Below are positions 37,326 through 46,173 of a stretch of 53,075 bases of DNA, piece by piece. The first letter of the stretch is position 1. Each line of letters starts with the position of its first letter. A program made the position numbers and the translations under genes. Under the pieces are notes generated by a model. That model saw nothing but the letters and a program-made list of their open reading frames with translations, made no database searches and was not told the origin of the DNA. The DNA comes from a virus, in the IMG/VR virus record IMGVR_UViG_3300025030_000138, positions 1 through 53,075 of that record. One strand, written 5' to 3'.

Positions 37326-38540
37326 TTACGCGAAGGTGATCGCGCCGGAGACGATCCGCTTGCCATTCGGCAGCACGAGCACCAGGTACCAGGTGGCGGC
37401 GCCGGCCTCGGTCACCACGAGATCGATGTCACCGTCGGACTCGCTCGTGAGCATCCACGCCTTCGCGCCGGCGATCGGCGTCTCGGTCGAGTCGGTGAAC
37501 GCCGCCGTGGTCACGTCGGAGGCGTTGGTCAGGTCGTCGGTGTTGGCCGTCCAGTCGCCCGCGTTGTTCTCGATGGCGATGTGACCGAGCGAGACGTTGC
37601 CGGCGTCGGCAGCGGGGAGCGCCGCGAGGGCGGTGGGCGCGTCGTCGTACGCCTGCGGGGTGCCGACGACCTTGGTGCTGACGGTCCCGGCGGCGTTGAT
37701 CTGCACGCGGATGCAGCCGAATTTGAGCGCGGTGATGACGTGCGCGGCGGTGAACACGAGCGCGGTCGTCGCCGCCTTGGTGTGCGAGACGCCACCGATC
37801 AGGAAGGCCGAGGTCTGCCCGGTCTTGAACTTCTCCGCCACCGAGTCGATCGCGAGGTTTCCGTCCACGAGTAGCGCGTTGGTGAGCGCCGGGGTCACGG
37901 GGATCGCGAGCCCGTCCGCGCCCACGGCGACGCCACCGCTCGGGGCGGTGGCTGCGATGCTGTCGCCCGTCGAGTCGTCGGAGAGGTAGGCGTAGAGCGA
38001 GGCGCGCTCGGCCATGTCGCCGCCGGCCGCGTTCTTGAGCTGGATTGTGAGCGCGATCGTGGTGCCGGCGTCCGCGCCGACCCCGATCGTGTGGACGCCG
38101 AGGGGGGCGAGGTTGAGCTTGCCGAGCTCGGCGGTGGTGGTGGCGAGGCCCGCGAGCTTCTCCAGCTCGGCCTCGGTCGTGGACAAGCCGGCCAGCTTGT
38201 TGATCTCGGTGGCGGTGGCCTCGATCGCGACCCCGCCCTTCTTGATCTCGGTGAAGTCCATCGAGTTGACGAGCCCGCCCGTGGTCGGGATCACCGCCTT
38301 GTTCGCGGCCACGGTGCCGGGGGTGATCCCGTCGAGGTAGCCGAACTCGGTGACGCTCAGGTCGGCGGTCTCCTCGAACGTCATGTAGCCGGAGCCCTTG
38401 AGGTGGGCGAAGTACGTGCTGGTGTTGTCGACGGCTGCGACGATCGCGGACTCCCCGGGAGCCAGGGCGGTGGCGGTGCCAGGGACGGTGATCGGGCCAC
38501 GGATCCGGCCGGTGTTGGTGCAGCGCATGGTTGCAGACAT
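37326..38540 (-). CDS. Head fibre or decoration protein
   Basis: 404 aa, ATG 38540. Contains the repeated A-T-E-I-N-K-L-A-G-L / T-E-A-E-L-E-K-L-A-G-L / T-A-E-L-G-K-L stretch (about 108-143) typical of trimeric head-fibre helices, flanked by beta-rich N- and C-terminal domains. Lies between large terminase and portal, where phages often carry head-fibre genes. Confidence 0.65.
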   Translation of the reverse strand: MSATMRCTNTGRIRGPITVPGTATALAPGESAIVAAVDNTSTYFAHLKGSGYMTFEETADLSVTEFGYLDGITPGTVAANKAVIPTTGGLVNSMDFTEIKKGGVAIEATATEINKLAGLSTTEAELEKLAGLATTTAELGKLNLAPLGVHTIGVGADAGTTIALTIQLKNAAGGDMAERASLYAYLSDDSTGDSIAATAPSGGVAVGADGLAIPVTPALTNALLVDGNLAIDSVAEKFKTGQTSAFLIGGVSHTKAATTALVFTAAHVITALKFGCIRVQINAAGTVSTKVVGTPQAYDDAPTALAALPAADAGNVSLGHIAIENNAGDWTANTDDLTNASDVTTAAFTDSTETPIAGAKAWMLTSESDGDIDLVVTEAGAATWYLVLVLPNGKRIVSGAITFA

Positions 38541-38543
38541 GGG

Positions 38544-39911
38544 TCAGCCCTCTTCCGAGTAGCGAGAGCGGCCCGGAGGCGCCCCGCGGGTTGTCGTTGC
38601 GGAGCCGGAGCCGAGCCCGGCGAGCTTCTCGACGGCGCCGCTCAGGCCGTCCACCTGGTCGTCATGCGCGCCCGCGGGGAAGCCCTCGATCTCGTCCAGG
38701 AACGCCGAGTTCCAAGGGCCTCGCACGATGTCGACGTTGCCGGCTTCGGCAGCGGCGTTCACCGGGTTGGCGCGCGTGCGCTTGTCTCCCGTCGGTCGGT
38801 TGCCGCGACAGGAGAAGCCGCGCAGCACCGCCCGCTGGTAGTGATCCACGGTGTTGACGCCCGCGCTTCCGGGCTCCTGCTCGATCCAGACTTCCACGTC
38901 CGGGCCGTCGATCTCCGCGGTCTGCCGCACCAGCGCCTCGACGGCGCCGGGCTTGCCTCGCATTCGGCGCACGTCACAGACCGTGTAGCGGCCGCGGCTC
39001 TCAGCGACGAGGGCGCCTACGGTCCAGTCGGGGTCGGTGCCGGGAGCGGGCTCGGTCGCGGCGAGGTCCCAGTAGCGAACCCGGTGCGTGCCCGCCGGGG
39101 CGGCGTCGACGGTCTTGAACCACTCGCGGCGGAACAGGTTGCCGGCGGCGCGGACCGTCCAGTCGCCATTCTCCAACTGCGCCCGCGTCACCGGGTCGAG
39201 CTGCCGCAGGCTCTCCCGGTACTCGTCGCGGTCGAGGTGCGGGTTGTCGTCCAGCCGCGCCGGGATGAACGGCCGTCCCTGCTGCGCGCCCTCGATCAAG
39301 AACCGCTGCCGCACCCACTCGTGCCCGAGGCCACCGGGGTTGCTTGAGCCCCGCTGCCGCATGGGGATCTTGGAGCCGGCGAGCCGGCGACCGCGGGAGA
39401 GTAGGTAGCGGTACTGGCTCTCCGTGAACTGCGTCACCTCATCGAAGCCGACGTAGTGGAACTCGCTGCCCTGGTAGCGGTACTTGTCGATCTCGGTTTC
39501 CAGGTAACCGAACGTCAGCGTGGCCCCGCTCGGGAACGTCCACGTCTTGCGCTCGCCGCTCCACCGCGCGGCCGTGCCACCGAGCCACTGGTGCGCCCGG
39601 TCCATGAGCGCGCCCGGCAGGCTCAGGTCTGCGAACGTCCGCCGAAGCAGCAGGGCCGCGTAGCCCGGAACGTCCGCGTGCTGCAGCGCAGCCATGAGCT
39701 GCGCCGAGCTCTTGCCACCGCCAGCGGCCCCGCCGTAGAGAGCCTCACGGGTTTCGAGCAGGAGGAAGGCTGCCTGCGGTGCTGTCGGTTCTTGCGGGAT
39801 CCAGCGGTTCTGCAGCGAGGCCACCCGCTGCCCCAGCGCCGCCTTCCGCTCCGCCGAGAGCGAGGCCACCCGCTCCGTCCATGATCGCGAGGATCGCAGC
39901 AAGGTGTCCAT
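38544..39911 (-). CDS. terL: Terminase large subunit
   Basis: 455 aa. ATPase: Walker A G-G-A-A-G-G-G-K67-S and Walker B Y-V-G-F-D157-E158. Nuclease: Y-W-D282-L-A-A-T, W-I-E344-Q-E and H-D417-D418-Q-V-D421. Cuts and pumps DNA into the prohead through the portal. ATG 39911 gives a 167-bp overlap with the small terminase gene; a later start is possible. Complete by length. Confidence 0.93.
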   Translation of the reverse strand: MDTLLRSSRSWTERVASLSAERKAALGQRVASLQNRWIPQEPTAPQAAFLLLETREALYGGAAGGGKSSAQLMAALQHADVPGYAALLLRRTFADLSLPGALMDRAHQWLGGTAARWSGERKTWTFPSGATLTFGYLETEIDKYRYQGSEFHYVGFDEVTQFTESQYRYLLSRGRRLAGSKIPMRQRGSSNPGGLGHEWVRQRFLIEGAQQGRPFIPARLDDNPHLDRDEYRESLRQLDPVTRAQLENGDWTVRAAGNLFRREWFKTVDAAPAGTHRVRYWDLAATEPAPGTDPDWTVGALVAESRGRYTVCDVRRMRGKPGAVEALVRQTAEIDGPDVEVWIEQEPGSAGVNTVDHYQRAVLRGFSCRGNRPTGDKRTRANPVNAAAEAGNVDIVRGPWNSAFLDEIEGFPAGAHDDQVDGLSGAVEKLAGLGSGSATTTRGAPPGRSRYSEEG

Positions 39912-40242
39912 CCGTCGGCCGCGCCTTCACGGTGACCGCGGTCTCGACTGGCCCGCCGTTCGGGCCGGTGAGCGCGACGGCCTGCGCCGGCTTGCCCAGC
40001 GCGCGGTCGGCGATCATGCGGGCCGCGTCGAGGCGCACCCGCGACTCCTCGGCCGGGTTGAGCATGATCTCCACGGCGACCCGGATCGCCTCCTCGGCGT
40101 TCTCGGCAGCCAGTGCTCGAGCCGCAGCCAGGCGCTCCGCAGCGTCGGGCGTCAGCTTCTTCCGACCCCCGGGGTTGCCGCTCTGCCCGGGCTTGAAACT
40201 GGTCGGCGTTGGCACCCGCGACGGGTTCTTGCGGCGCGGCAT
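39745..40242 (-). CDS. terS: Terminase small subunit (DUF5681-like)
   Basis: 165 aa, ATG 40242. N-terminal S-F-K-P-G-Q-S-G-N-P-G-G-R-K-K is the hallmark of DUF5681 proteins, which precede large terminases; helices follow (E-S-R-V-R-L-D-A-A-R-M-I-A-D-R-A-L-G-K-P). DNA recognition for packaging is the expected role. Gly/Ala-rich C-terminus overlaps the next gene. Confidence 0.8.
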   Translation of the reverse strand: MPRRKNPSRVPTPTSFKPGQSGNPGGRKKLTPDAAERLAAARALAAENAEEAIRVAVEIMLNPAEESRVRLDAARMIADRALGKPAQAVALTGPNGGPVETAVTVKARPTDGHLAAILAIMDGAGGLALGGAEGGAGAAGGLAAEPLDPARTDSTAGSLPPARNP

Positions 40243-40494
40243 GGCTCGCCTCGGGTAGTGCCTACTTCACGGTCAGCGCCTCGGGCGCGGATGGTGGCTC
40301 GTACGTGAAGCGGTAGCCGTGGAGGTGGGGCGGCGCCGCTCGCTGGCGGAAAGTGCGGGGCCGTTGGACCCGGCTAGCGGGCGGGCCCCTGCGTCGGGCG
40401 TCCTCGCGCACGAGATGCAACCCTGCGCCTAGGGTGCACCTCGGTTGCTGTCTTGTCTCGCCGAGAGTCGCCGCAGGACGCCGCTGCGTGGGCG
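40243..40494. other. Spacer between early and packaging genes
   Basis: 252 bp. Holds a hairpin with arms GGGGCC (40357-40362) and GGCCCC (40384-40389), and one weak open frame of 49 codons (40262-40411, minus). A late promoter for the packaging and head genes could lie here, but I cannot place -10/-35 boxes with confidence. Confidence 0.4.
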
Positions 40495-40836
40495 CTACGG
40501 CTTCGGCGGCGGCTCCGGCTCGTGCTCGCACCCCGCCTGGCGAAAGACAGCCGTCGCGATCTGTCTGCAGAACTCCGCGTCACTGGCGCGCGCCTCCTCG
40601 CCCGGCCGGCTCTCCCCGGACGTGTGCCACGCCAACCCGCACGGCGCGCAGCAGAACCAGAACGTGCGAGGGACCAGCGCCGGGTCGCCGTCCTCGCCCT
40701 CGCAGCAGTCGCCAGACAAGCCGGCGATCCATGCGTTGCGGAGTTCCACCGCGACCCGCTCTCGGGCTTCGGGGTTCAGCCCGTACTGCGTGGCCATCTC
40801 CTCGGCCAGCGCGGCGAAGTCGGTTCGGTTGCTCAC
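40495..40836 (-). CDS. Zinc-finger-like small protein
   Basis: 113 aa, start overlaps the upstream stop (GTGA). Cys pattern C-C-E-G, F-W-F-C-C-A-P-C-G-L-A-W-H and F-C-R-Q, with a late C-E-H: a probable zinc-binding site. Pro-rich end. No family recognised. Confidence 0.6.
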   Translation of the reverse strand: MSNRTDFAALAEEMATQYGLNPEARERVAVELRNAWIAGLSGDCCEGEDGDPALVPRTFWFCCAPCGLAWHTSGESRPGEEARASDAEFCRQIATAVFRQAGCEHEPEPPPKP

Positions 40837-41369
40837 GGGATCCTCGCCTTCAGTGTGCAGCCGGGTTTGTGCGGCCCGAACGGTGGGCGCAGCCGCTCGT
40901 ACTCCTCGTCGTAGATCCGCTCGCGCTCATGCCTGCTGGCGATCTCCCGACGCGCGAGCAGCGTCACCAGGAATTCGCCAGCCTGGCGACTCGCCTCGTA
41001 GTCGCCATCGCGGTCCACGAACTTCGGCGCCTCGCACTCGGGGCACGCCTGTCCGTCGGCGTCGTAGCAGACCTCGTACGCCACCCACTCCAGCCGCCGC
41101 AACGCGGCCCGGCAGGCGAGGAGGTCTTCGGCGAGAGCCAGCGCCCCGTCATCGCCCAAGAGCGCGAGAAGGTGCTCGAACTCCTGGTTCTCCCGTCCGC
41201 GTGCATCGGACAGCGCGTCGGACAGCAGCCTCTTCGCCGGCCAACTCAGAGCACCACCCGCCGCCTCTGTCTGCCGAGACACCTCGGCAACACGAGCCGC
41301 CGCCGCCTGCCGCTTCTGCCCGCGCGCCACGATCTCGGCCAGCACCTCATCCGTCAGCAAGTCACCCAC
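40833..41369 (-). CDS. Hypothetical helical protein with C-x-x-C
   Basis: 178 aa, GTG 41369. Helical, with C-Y-D-A-D-G-Q-A-C-P-E-C-E-A-P near residue 100, a possible zinc ribbon, and basic C-terminal helices. It overlaps the end of the HTH gene upstream by 8 bp. No family recognised. Confidence 0.6.
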   Translation of the reverse strand: MGDLLTDEVLAEIVARGQKRQAAAARVAEVSRQTEAAGGALSWPAKRLLSDALSDARGRENQEFEHLLALLGDDGALALAEDLLACRAALRRLEWVAYEVCYDADGQACPECEAPKFVDRDGDYEASRQAGEFLVTLLARREIASRHERERIYDEEYERLRPPFGPHKPGCTLKARIP

Positions 41370-42012
41370 GCTCCACCCCCTGCGCCGCTAGCGACGCCAC
41401 CACCCGCCGCTCCATCCAGTCCTGCAGCTGCGACGGCAGCGCGAACACCCGCCGCCGCTTGCCCCTCACCACCGGCAAGCCCTCCTCGTCGGCCCACAAC
41501 TGCGCCGTGTCTTCGCTCACCCCGAGCGCGTCTGCGATCACCTTCCACCCGTGCAACGGCTTCTCCACGCGATCCTCCTCGCTGCGTTGGACGACAAGCA
41601 CCGGCGCCGCGTCCACGTGCCCGTGCCGCTCCACGACCCCCACCGTCACCAGCGCCGCGAGCAGCTGCTGCCGCCGCAGTCGCAGCGACGCCTCGGCCAG
41701 CCCCGCCGGCCAGCCGCGCCACGTCCACGGGAGCTCGGCGCGCTCCAGGTGCGGCGGCCCGCCGTCGTCGGGGGCCGGGTCCTTCAGCGCGTCCACGCCC
41801 CGGCGCCACCCCGCGTTGACCACCGTCACCCCGCGCCACTCCAGCGGCAGCGTGCAGATCGCCCGGTCGATCGCGCGCAGGGTGGCGTCCACGTCCACGG
41901 GGCTGGTGCTTCGCCCGGGGATGTGGTCGAGCAGGCTGCCCTTGCTCTTGTCGCGGGAGCCCAGCCACCAGCGGCAGGCGTGGGCCTCGTCGGCGAAGGT
42001 GCGGAGGGTCAT
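41362..42012 (-). CDS. Protein with C-terminal MerR/excisionase-type HTH
   Basis: 216 aa, ATG 42012 in ATGA overlap. Residues about 155-205 (G-W-K-V-I-A-D-A-L-G-V-S-E-D-T-A-Q-L-W-A then G-L-P-V-V-R-G-K-R-R-R-V-F-A) form a winged-helix DNA-binding motif of the excisionase/HTH_17 type. The N-terminal 150 residues are unassigned. Could regulate the late genes or bind an origin or packaging site (inference). Confidence 0.65.
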   Translation of the reverse strand: MTLRTFADEAHACRWWLGSRDKSKGSLLDHIPGRSTSPVDVDATLRAIDRAICTLPLEWRGVTVVNAGWRRGVDALKDPAPDDGGPPHLERAELPWTWRGWPAGLAEASLRLRRQQLLAALVTVGVVERHGHVDAAPVLVVQRSEEDRVEKPLHGWKVIADALGVSEDTAQLWADEEGLPVVRGKRRRVFALPSQLQDWMERRVVASLAAQGVERG

Positions 42013-42323
42013 GGGTGCCTCTTGCGCGCGGCGACCCACTCCGCGTGTGCGGCGTCGCCAACGTCGGTTGGCTCCGCGGCAGGCCGGTGCTCCCCGCACG
42101 CCACGCACGGATGCCACACACGATACCACCGGGACGTGTCGAGCACCCTCCCCGTGTCGCGGCACGTCTGGCACGTCGGCTTCCTGGCCGCGTGCTCCCC
42201 GCAGCCGTCACCCAGAGCCACGCGGGGCCAGCGGCCGAAGTCGTCCCGCGGGTCACCAGCCAGTGGCGGCCCCCGGTGGCACGTCCTCTCGACTCGGTAC
42301 CTGCACGTCTCACACGTCTTCAC
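42009..42323 (-). CDS. Zinc-ribbon protein, 104 aa
   Basis: GTG 42323 in GTGA overlap. C-E-T-C-R-Y-R, C-H-R-G, C-Q-T-C-R-D-T-G and C-V-A-C-G make two or more zinc pairs. The C-x-T-C-x-D-x-G-R-V-x-D-T-S-x-x-Y-R-V-W segment is repeated in the preceding gene, so the two share a module. No family recognised. Confidence 0.6.
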   Translation of the reverse strand: MKTCETCRYRVERTCHRGPPLAGDPRDDFGRWPRVALGDGCGEHAARKPTCQTCRDTGRVLDTSRWYRVWHPCVACGEHRPAAEPTDVGDAAHAEWVAARKRHP

Positions 42324-42805
42324 TTGGCACGCTCCTTGTCTGACCTGCTGTGAGGGGGCTTTACACCACGGGGCCCGCACACCGAGCACACCTGCCACAC
42401 GCGATACGACAGCGACGTGTCGGGCACCCTCCCCATGTCGCCGCACGTCGGGCACTTCGGCTCCGGGGTCGCCTCACGCTCCCGCCTCGGCGGCGACACC
42501 GCGAGCCCGTCACCCACAGCGCACGCCTGCGCCTTCAACTCGGCGCGGCGCCCCGGCGTGACACGTCCCGCGAACGCGGTGGAGTCCATCTCCGCTTCCA
42601 CGGCCCGCATCTTGGCGAAGAACGCATCGCCCTTCGCGGTCCGTGCCTCCCGTCCTGCGTTGGTCTCCAACTCCACCCTGATCGCGTCCCGCAGCGCACC
42701 GGCGGGGAGCACGGCCCAGACCTGCCACAGCAGCGTGCGCAGGCGCGGGCTCACGCGACCTCCGCGGGGTGGGGTGCTGCTGGGGTGCGACTGGTGTCGA
42801 TCCAT
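42320..42805 (-). CDS. Zinc-ribbon-containing helical protein
   Basis: 161 aa from ATG 42805; an in-frame GTG at 42754 with GGAGG gives 144 aa and is a strong alternative. Helical middle, then C-P-T-C-G-D-M-G-R-V-P-D-T-S-L-S-Y-R-V-W-Q-V-C-S-V-C-G, nearly the same module as in the next gene. Begins just after the G-rich repeat cluster. No family recognised. Confidence 0.6.
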   Translation of the reverse strand: MDRHQSHPSSTPPRGGRVSPRLRTLLWQVWAVLPAGALRDAIRVELETNAGREARTAKGDAFFAKMRAVEAEMDSTAFAGRVTPGRRAELKAQACAVGDGLAVSPPRREREATPEPKCPTCGDMGRVPDTSLSYRVWQVCSVCGPRGVKPPHSRSDKERAK

Positions 42806-42978
42806 GCTGTTTCTCGCCTTGGACCCCGAACTCAGCCGGGGGCCTGCACGCGGGGTTTTTCCCCCACACCCCCTACGCCCCCGGGGTGCGGGGTGCGGTT
42901 GCCGCACCTCCGGGGGCAGAGAGAGGATTTTCCGCGCCGGGGTGCGGCCCGGGGTGCGGTGGGGTGCTACGGGGTGCG
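42771..42978. repeat. Cluster of GGGGTGC(G/T) repeats
   Basis: GGGGTGCG at 42782, 42883, 42890, 42939, 42951 and 42971, plus GGGGTGCT at 42771 and 42961. It overlaps the Pro/Ala-rich, low-complexity C-terminus of the primase-helicase gene and the following spacer. Possible protein-binding or replication-linked array. Confidence 0.6.
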
Positions 42979-44921
42979 ATTGGCCGTTCCGGCGCCCCAG
43001 GGACGACGATCTGGTCTCCGGCCTTGGCGAGCTTTCCGTCCCGGAAGAGGCGGGCGATCGCGTCCTGCTTCTCCTCGGTCTTGCCCGGCACGAGTCCGGC
43101 AAGGGCGCGCTGGGAGGTGATCTCGGAACGGGCCTCCAGCACCGCCTGGATCAGGGCCGCCTGGTGGGCTTCGATCCTCCCCTCCTTCGCGGCCAGCTTG
43201 GCGCGTGCCCTGGCGTCCTGGACGCTCTCCAACTCCTCCTCCCGGGCGAACGCCTCGCTCTCCGTCGGGACGCGCAGGGCCCCGCCGTCGGCGCGCACCA
43301 GCCGCAGATCATCCGGCATCGGCCGCGAGTAGTTCGACTTCACCTGGCGGAACAGCACGTCTGACTCGTCCACGCAGAGGCTTGCGGTCCAGCGCAAGGC
43401 GTCGGTCAGGGCGGAGGATCCGCGCGCGTCGGCCCTGCCCTCGCTGCGGGCTGCCTTCGTGCTGTGGTGCAGCACCAGCACCGTCGGTGCGCCGGGTGCC
43501 CCTGTCAGCGTCTCTAGCCCCTGGACGAACCGGGTAGCGGCGGCGTTGTCGATCTCGGCCGTCGGGCCAGCGAAGCGGGAGAGAGGGTCGACCGCGACAA
43601 GGGACCAGCCAGCGGGGCCCGCGGTGCGGGCGAGGAGATCGCGCAGGTCGGAGAGGGCCTGCGTCTCGAGCAGGGTCTTGCCGTCGTCGGCGAGGGCCAT
43701 GAACGGGCACGCGACACCAGCCAGCGGCAGCACCGTCAGCCGCTCGCTGATCGCCTGCTGGTCCGCCTCGCGCAGTCCCAGGGCTCGCCCCGACGCGTAG
43801 ACCCGGCGCCACACCTCCTCGGTGTCCTCCTCGCCAAGCAGCAGCAGGATCTGCCCCTCCCGTGCCTCGCCCTCAGGCTCGAAGTGATCAAGCCACCGCC
43901 GCCCCGACAGAAGCGACAGCGCGAGAGAGATCAGGATGCTCGTCTTACCGGCCCCGCCCTCGGCGAGGATCGCACCGACTTTCCCGCGCGGGAGCATCCC
44001 GTCACCACAGCCAGGGAGGCACGGCTGCCAGTCCTTCGTGGGGTGGCGCACGAGCCAGCGCCGCAGCGGAGGCACCTCGGTCAGGTACGACACGGGGACG
44101 CGCTTCCACGCAGCAGACAGAGCTCCCTCGGGCCATTCCAGCGCGCGGAGCTCCTCGACGATCGCGGCGTCGTCGCGGCCGTCCCTGGCTTCGAGCCAGT
44201 CGGACACGTCGCCCTTCTCCGACAACCCGGGCAGAGCGACGACGCGGACGACGATCCCGGCCGCGCGCAGCGCCGCCTGCACTTTGGCTGCGTGTTCGCG
44301 ACCCGGGTCGTCGTTGTCTGGCAGCACGACGACGGAGGCGCCACGCAGCGGCTTGGTGTGTGCCTGCGTCCACGCCGCGGAAGCTCCGCCACAGGCCGTG
44401 GTAGCGACGAGCCCCAGAGCGCGGAGGTTGTCCACGTCCTTCTCGCCCTCGACCACGTAGACGGTGGCTCCCTTGGCAGCGGCGGCCACTACCTCGGGCA
44501 GGCGGTACAGCCCGCGGGGAACGTCGCCCCGTCCCCACGTCCAGCCCCCACAGCCGTCCGGGCGTCGCTGGCGGAAGTCCTTGGGCTCGCAGCGGAGCAC
44601 CTCATACAGGGCTGTGCCCGCGGCGTCGGTGTACTGGTACGCGGCGGCGACCTTCATGCCGTTGCTGGGGCGCGGTGCTGGTGCCTCGACGGCGGGGAAC
44701 ATGGCGGAGACCTCGAGCCCGAGTGCCGCCGTGATCGCGGCGAAGTCGCAGCCGGCGAAGCAGTTGACGAGCGCGCGACCGTCGTCACCGACTCGCAGAG
44801 AGAGCGACGCCTTCTTGTCGTCGTGAGCCGGGCACTTGCCGATCCAGCCTTGCTTGGTCTGGCGCGCAGGCGTACCGCGAGCGTCGAGAGCCTGCCGCAC
44901 AGCGTCGATCGGACTCGTCAT
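42873..44921 (-). CDS. Primase-helicase fusion (CHC2 zinc, TOPRIM, RepA/RecA-like ATPase)
   Basis: 682 aa from ATG 44921 in ATGA overlap. Zinc site C30-x2-H33-x20-C54-x3-C58. TOPRIM motifs V-Y-V-V-E158-G-E and L-P-D202-N-D204-D. Walker A A-E-G-G-A-G-K-T near 320-327, L-L-L-L-G-E-E-D, Walker B-like V-A-V-D-P-L-S-R-F and V-L-V-L-H-H-S. Combines primer synthesis with hexameric helicase at the phage fork. The Pro-rich tail (last 35 residues) lies in the G-rich repeats. Confidence 0.88.
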   Translation of the reverse strand: MTSPIDAVRQALDARGTPARQTKQGWIGKCPAHDDKKASLSLRVGDDGRALVNCFAGCDFAAITAALGLEVSAMFPAVEAPAPRPSNGMKVAAAYQYTDAAGTALYEVLRCEPKDFRQRRPDGCGGWTWGRGDVPRGLYRLPEVVAAAAKGATVYVVEGEKDVDNLRALGLVATTACGGASAAWTQAHTKPLRGASVVVLPDNDDPGREHAAKVQAALRAAGIVVRVVALPGLSEKGDVSDWLEARDGRDDAAIVEELRALEWPEGALSAAWKRVPVSYLTEVPPLRRWLVRHPTKDWQPCLPGCGDGMLPRGKVGAILAEGGAGKTSILISLALSLLSGRRWLDHFEPEGEAREGQILLLLGEEDTEEVWRRVYASGRALGLREADQQAISERLTVLPLAGVACPFMALADDGKTLLETQALSDLRDLLARTAGPAGWSLVAVDPLSRFAGPTAEIDNAAATRFVQGLETLTGAPGAPTVLVLHHSTKAARSEGRADARGSSALTDALRWTASLCVDESDVLFRQVKSNYSRPMPDDLRLVRADGGALRVPTESEAFAREEELESVQDARARAKLAAKEGRIEAHQAALIQAVLEARSEITSQRALAGLVPGKTEEKQDAIARLFRDGKLAKAGDQIVVPGAPERPIAPRSTPPHPGPHPGAENPLSAPGGAATAPRTPGA

Positions 44922-45661
44922 GGGGTGGGCTTCGCCTTGAGCTGCGCCAGCAGGTCCCCGAAAAAGGTGAGGGACCGAGCCTTCTCCTCCGGAGTGATCG
45001 TCGGGGCAGGCTCCTCGCGGAAGGGAGGCGGCCCGTCCCTCTTTGGCTTCGGCTGTCCGGGCACCCAGCGCGTCGCGCGCTTGGCGTCGCCCCATAGCCG
45101 CGTGATCGCCGCCTCTCGGGCCGCTGCTGCGTCGGCCCAGTACTTCCACGCCGGGCTACCAACGCAGCCGCTCTCCTTTGGGTGCCCACCGCACTTGCGA
45201 CACGTCCACGACCCAGCGTCGGACTGGAACCCTACGTGGTCTCCAACCGTGGTCCACGAGGCCACGGTCCAATGTCCGGCACCCCAGCCGTCATCATCCC
45301 CACGGCCAATGACGCCCATGATCGGGCCCGCCCAAAGACACGACTCGCCCGGCACAGTCCAATTTGCGCCAACAATCACAACCTCCCTGCGCTGGTCGAA
45401 CCAGGGCGAAAGGGCGCGGTGAACCTTCGGCTTGTACTCGTCCATAGCACTGAGCGTTAGCGCTGGTTTCACCTCGATCAGAAGAGGCGTTTCCCATTGG
45501 ATCGCGAAGTCCGGGATGTAGCCAGCGAACTCGTAGGGCTCGTACACCCACGGCCACTCGAGCCGATCGAAGAACGCGGCCCACGTAGCCTCCAGCGAGG
45601 AGCGAAACAGGTGCCCGGCGTAGACGGTCTCGCGTGCCGGGATCCTGGTCTCTGGCTTCAT
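44918..45661 (-). CDS. PD-(D/E)XK-type nuclease domain protein with zinc site
   Basis: 247 aa, ATG in ATGA overlap. F-R-S-S-L-E-A-T-W-A-A-F-F-D, then G-Y-I-P-D-F-A-I and P-L-L-I-E-V-K-P, the E...PD...ExK arrangement of small phage nucleases with TnsA-like fold. A zinc pair W-T-C-R-K-C-G lies near residue 155. Might be a structure-specific or single-strand nuclease; target unknown. Confidence 0.72.
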   Translation of the reverse strand: MKPETRIPARETVYAGHLFRSSLEATWAAFFDRLEWPWVYEPYEFAGYIPDFAIQWETPLLIEVKPALTLSAMDEYKPKVHRALSPWFDQRREVVIVGANWTVPGESCLWAGPIMGVIGRGDDDGWGAGHWTVASWTTVGDHVGFQSDAGSWTCRKCGGHPKESGCVGSPAWKYWADAAAAREAAITRLWGDAKRATRWVPGQPKPKRDGPPPFREEPAPTITPEEKARSLTFFGDLLAQLKAKPTP

Positions 45662-46173
45662 GCCGCCCCCCTCAATGCCTCAAGCGCCGCCCGCACCGCC
45701 GGCAACTTGGGGTTGTCCTCGATCACGTAGACGGCGCCGACCCGCGTCACCAGCCGCTCGAACTTCTCCTGCACCGCGCTCTGCTTGCCCTTCCCGTCGG
45801 GCCGCTTGAGTTCCACGCACAGCAGCCGGCCCAGCGGAGCCACGAGCGCGAGCACGTCGGCGCTGCCCTTGAGGCTCGTCGCCGTGTACCGCTCCTTGCC
45901 GGTGGCGTCGGTCCACTTCTGCCCGCCGACGTTGTTCCGCCACGCGAAGCAGTCGGGCTGCGCCTGGAGGTAGCGCAGGGCCGCACGCACCACGTCGCGC
46001 TCGAGGAGCGGAGGCGGGGCCGGCCTCTCCACCTGGTGGCTCTTGAGCAGCTGCTCCGCGCACGGGTTGCCGAAGGACCCGAGCACGCACCACAGCGGCA
46101 GCGCCATGATCCCCTTCTGGCTCGGGTAGAGCGGGGCCGGCGTGCTCTCCTGGTGGCAGCGGGGGCAGATCAC
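45658..46173 (-). CDS. VRR-NUC-type nuclease
   Basis: 171 aa, GTG in GTGA overlap. N-terminal C-P-R-C-H zinc pair. C-terminal nuclease: R-N-N-V-G (start of fold), K-G-S-A-D-V-L-A-L and L-L-C-V-E-L-K-R-P-D-G-K-G-K-Q-S-A-V-Q, the G-x-x-D...E-x-K...Q order of VRR-NUC. Usually acts on branched DNA in phage replication or recombination (family knowledge). Confidence 0.82.
   Translation of the reverse strand: MICPRCHQESTPAPLYPSQKGIMALPLWCVLGSFGNPCAEQLLKSHQVERPAPPPLLERDVVRAALRYLQAQPDCFAWRNNVGGQKWTDATGKERYTATSLKGSADVLALVAPLGRLLCVELKRPDGKGKQSAVQEKFERLVTRVGAVYVIEDNPKLPAVRAALEALRGAA

Noticed and set aside
33717-37874. Very long rightward open frame opposite the portal and exported genes (about 1385 codons)
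   Set aside because: Arg/Gly/His-rich translation with no domain, exactly antisense to well-supported genes; a by-product of high GC codon use.
40262-40411. 49-codon leftward frame before the small terminase gene
   Set aside because: No ribosome site, no coupling to either neighbour and Arg/Pro-rich sequence; more likely spacer.
42850-42866. GGGG-TTTTT-CCCC hairpin as a terminator
   Set aside because: The short T run is in the loop, not after the stem, so it does not fit an intrinsic terminator.
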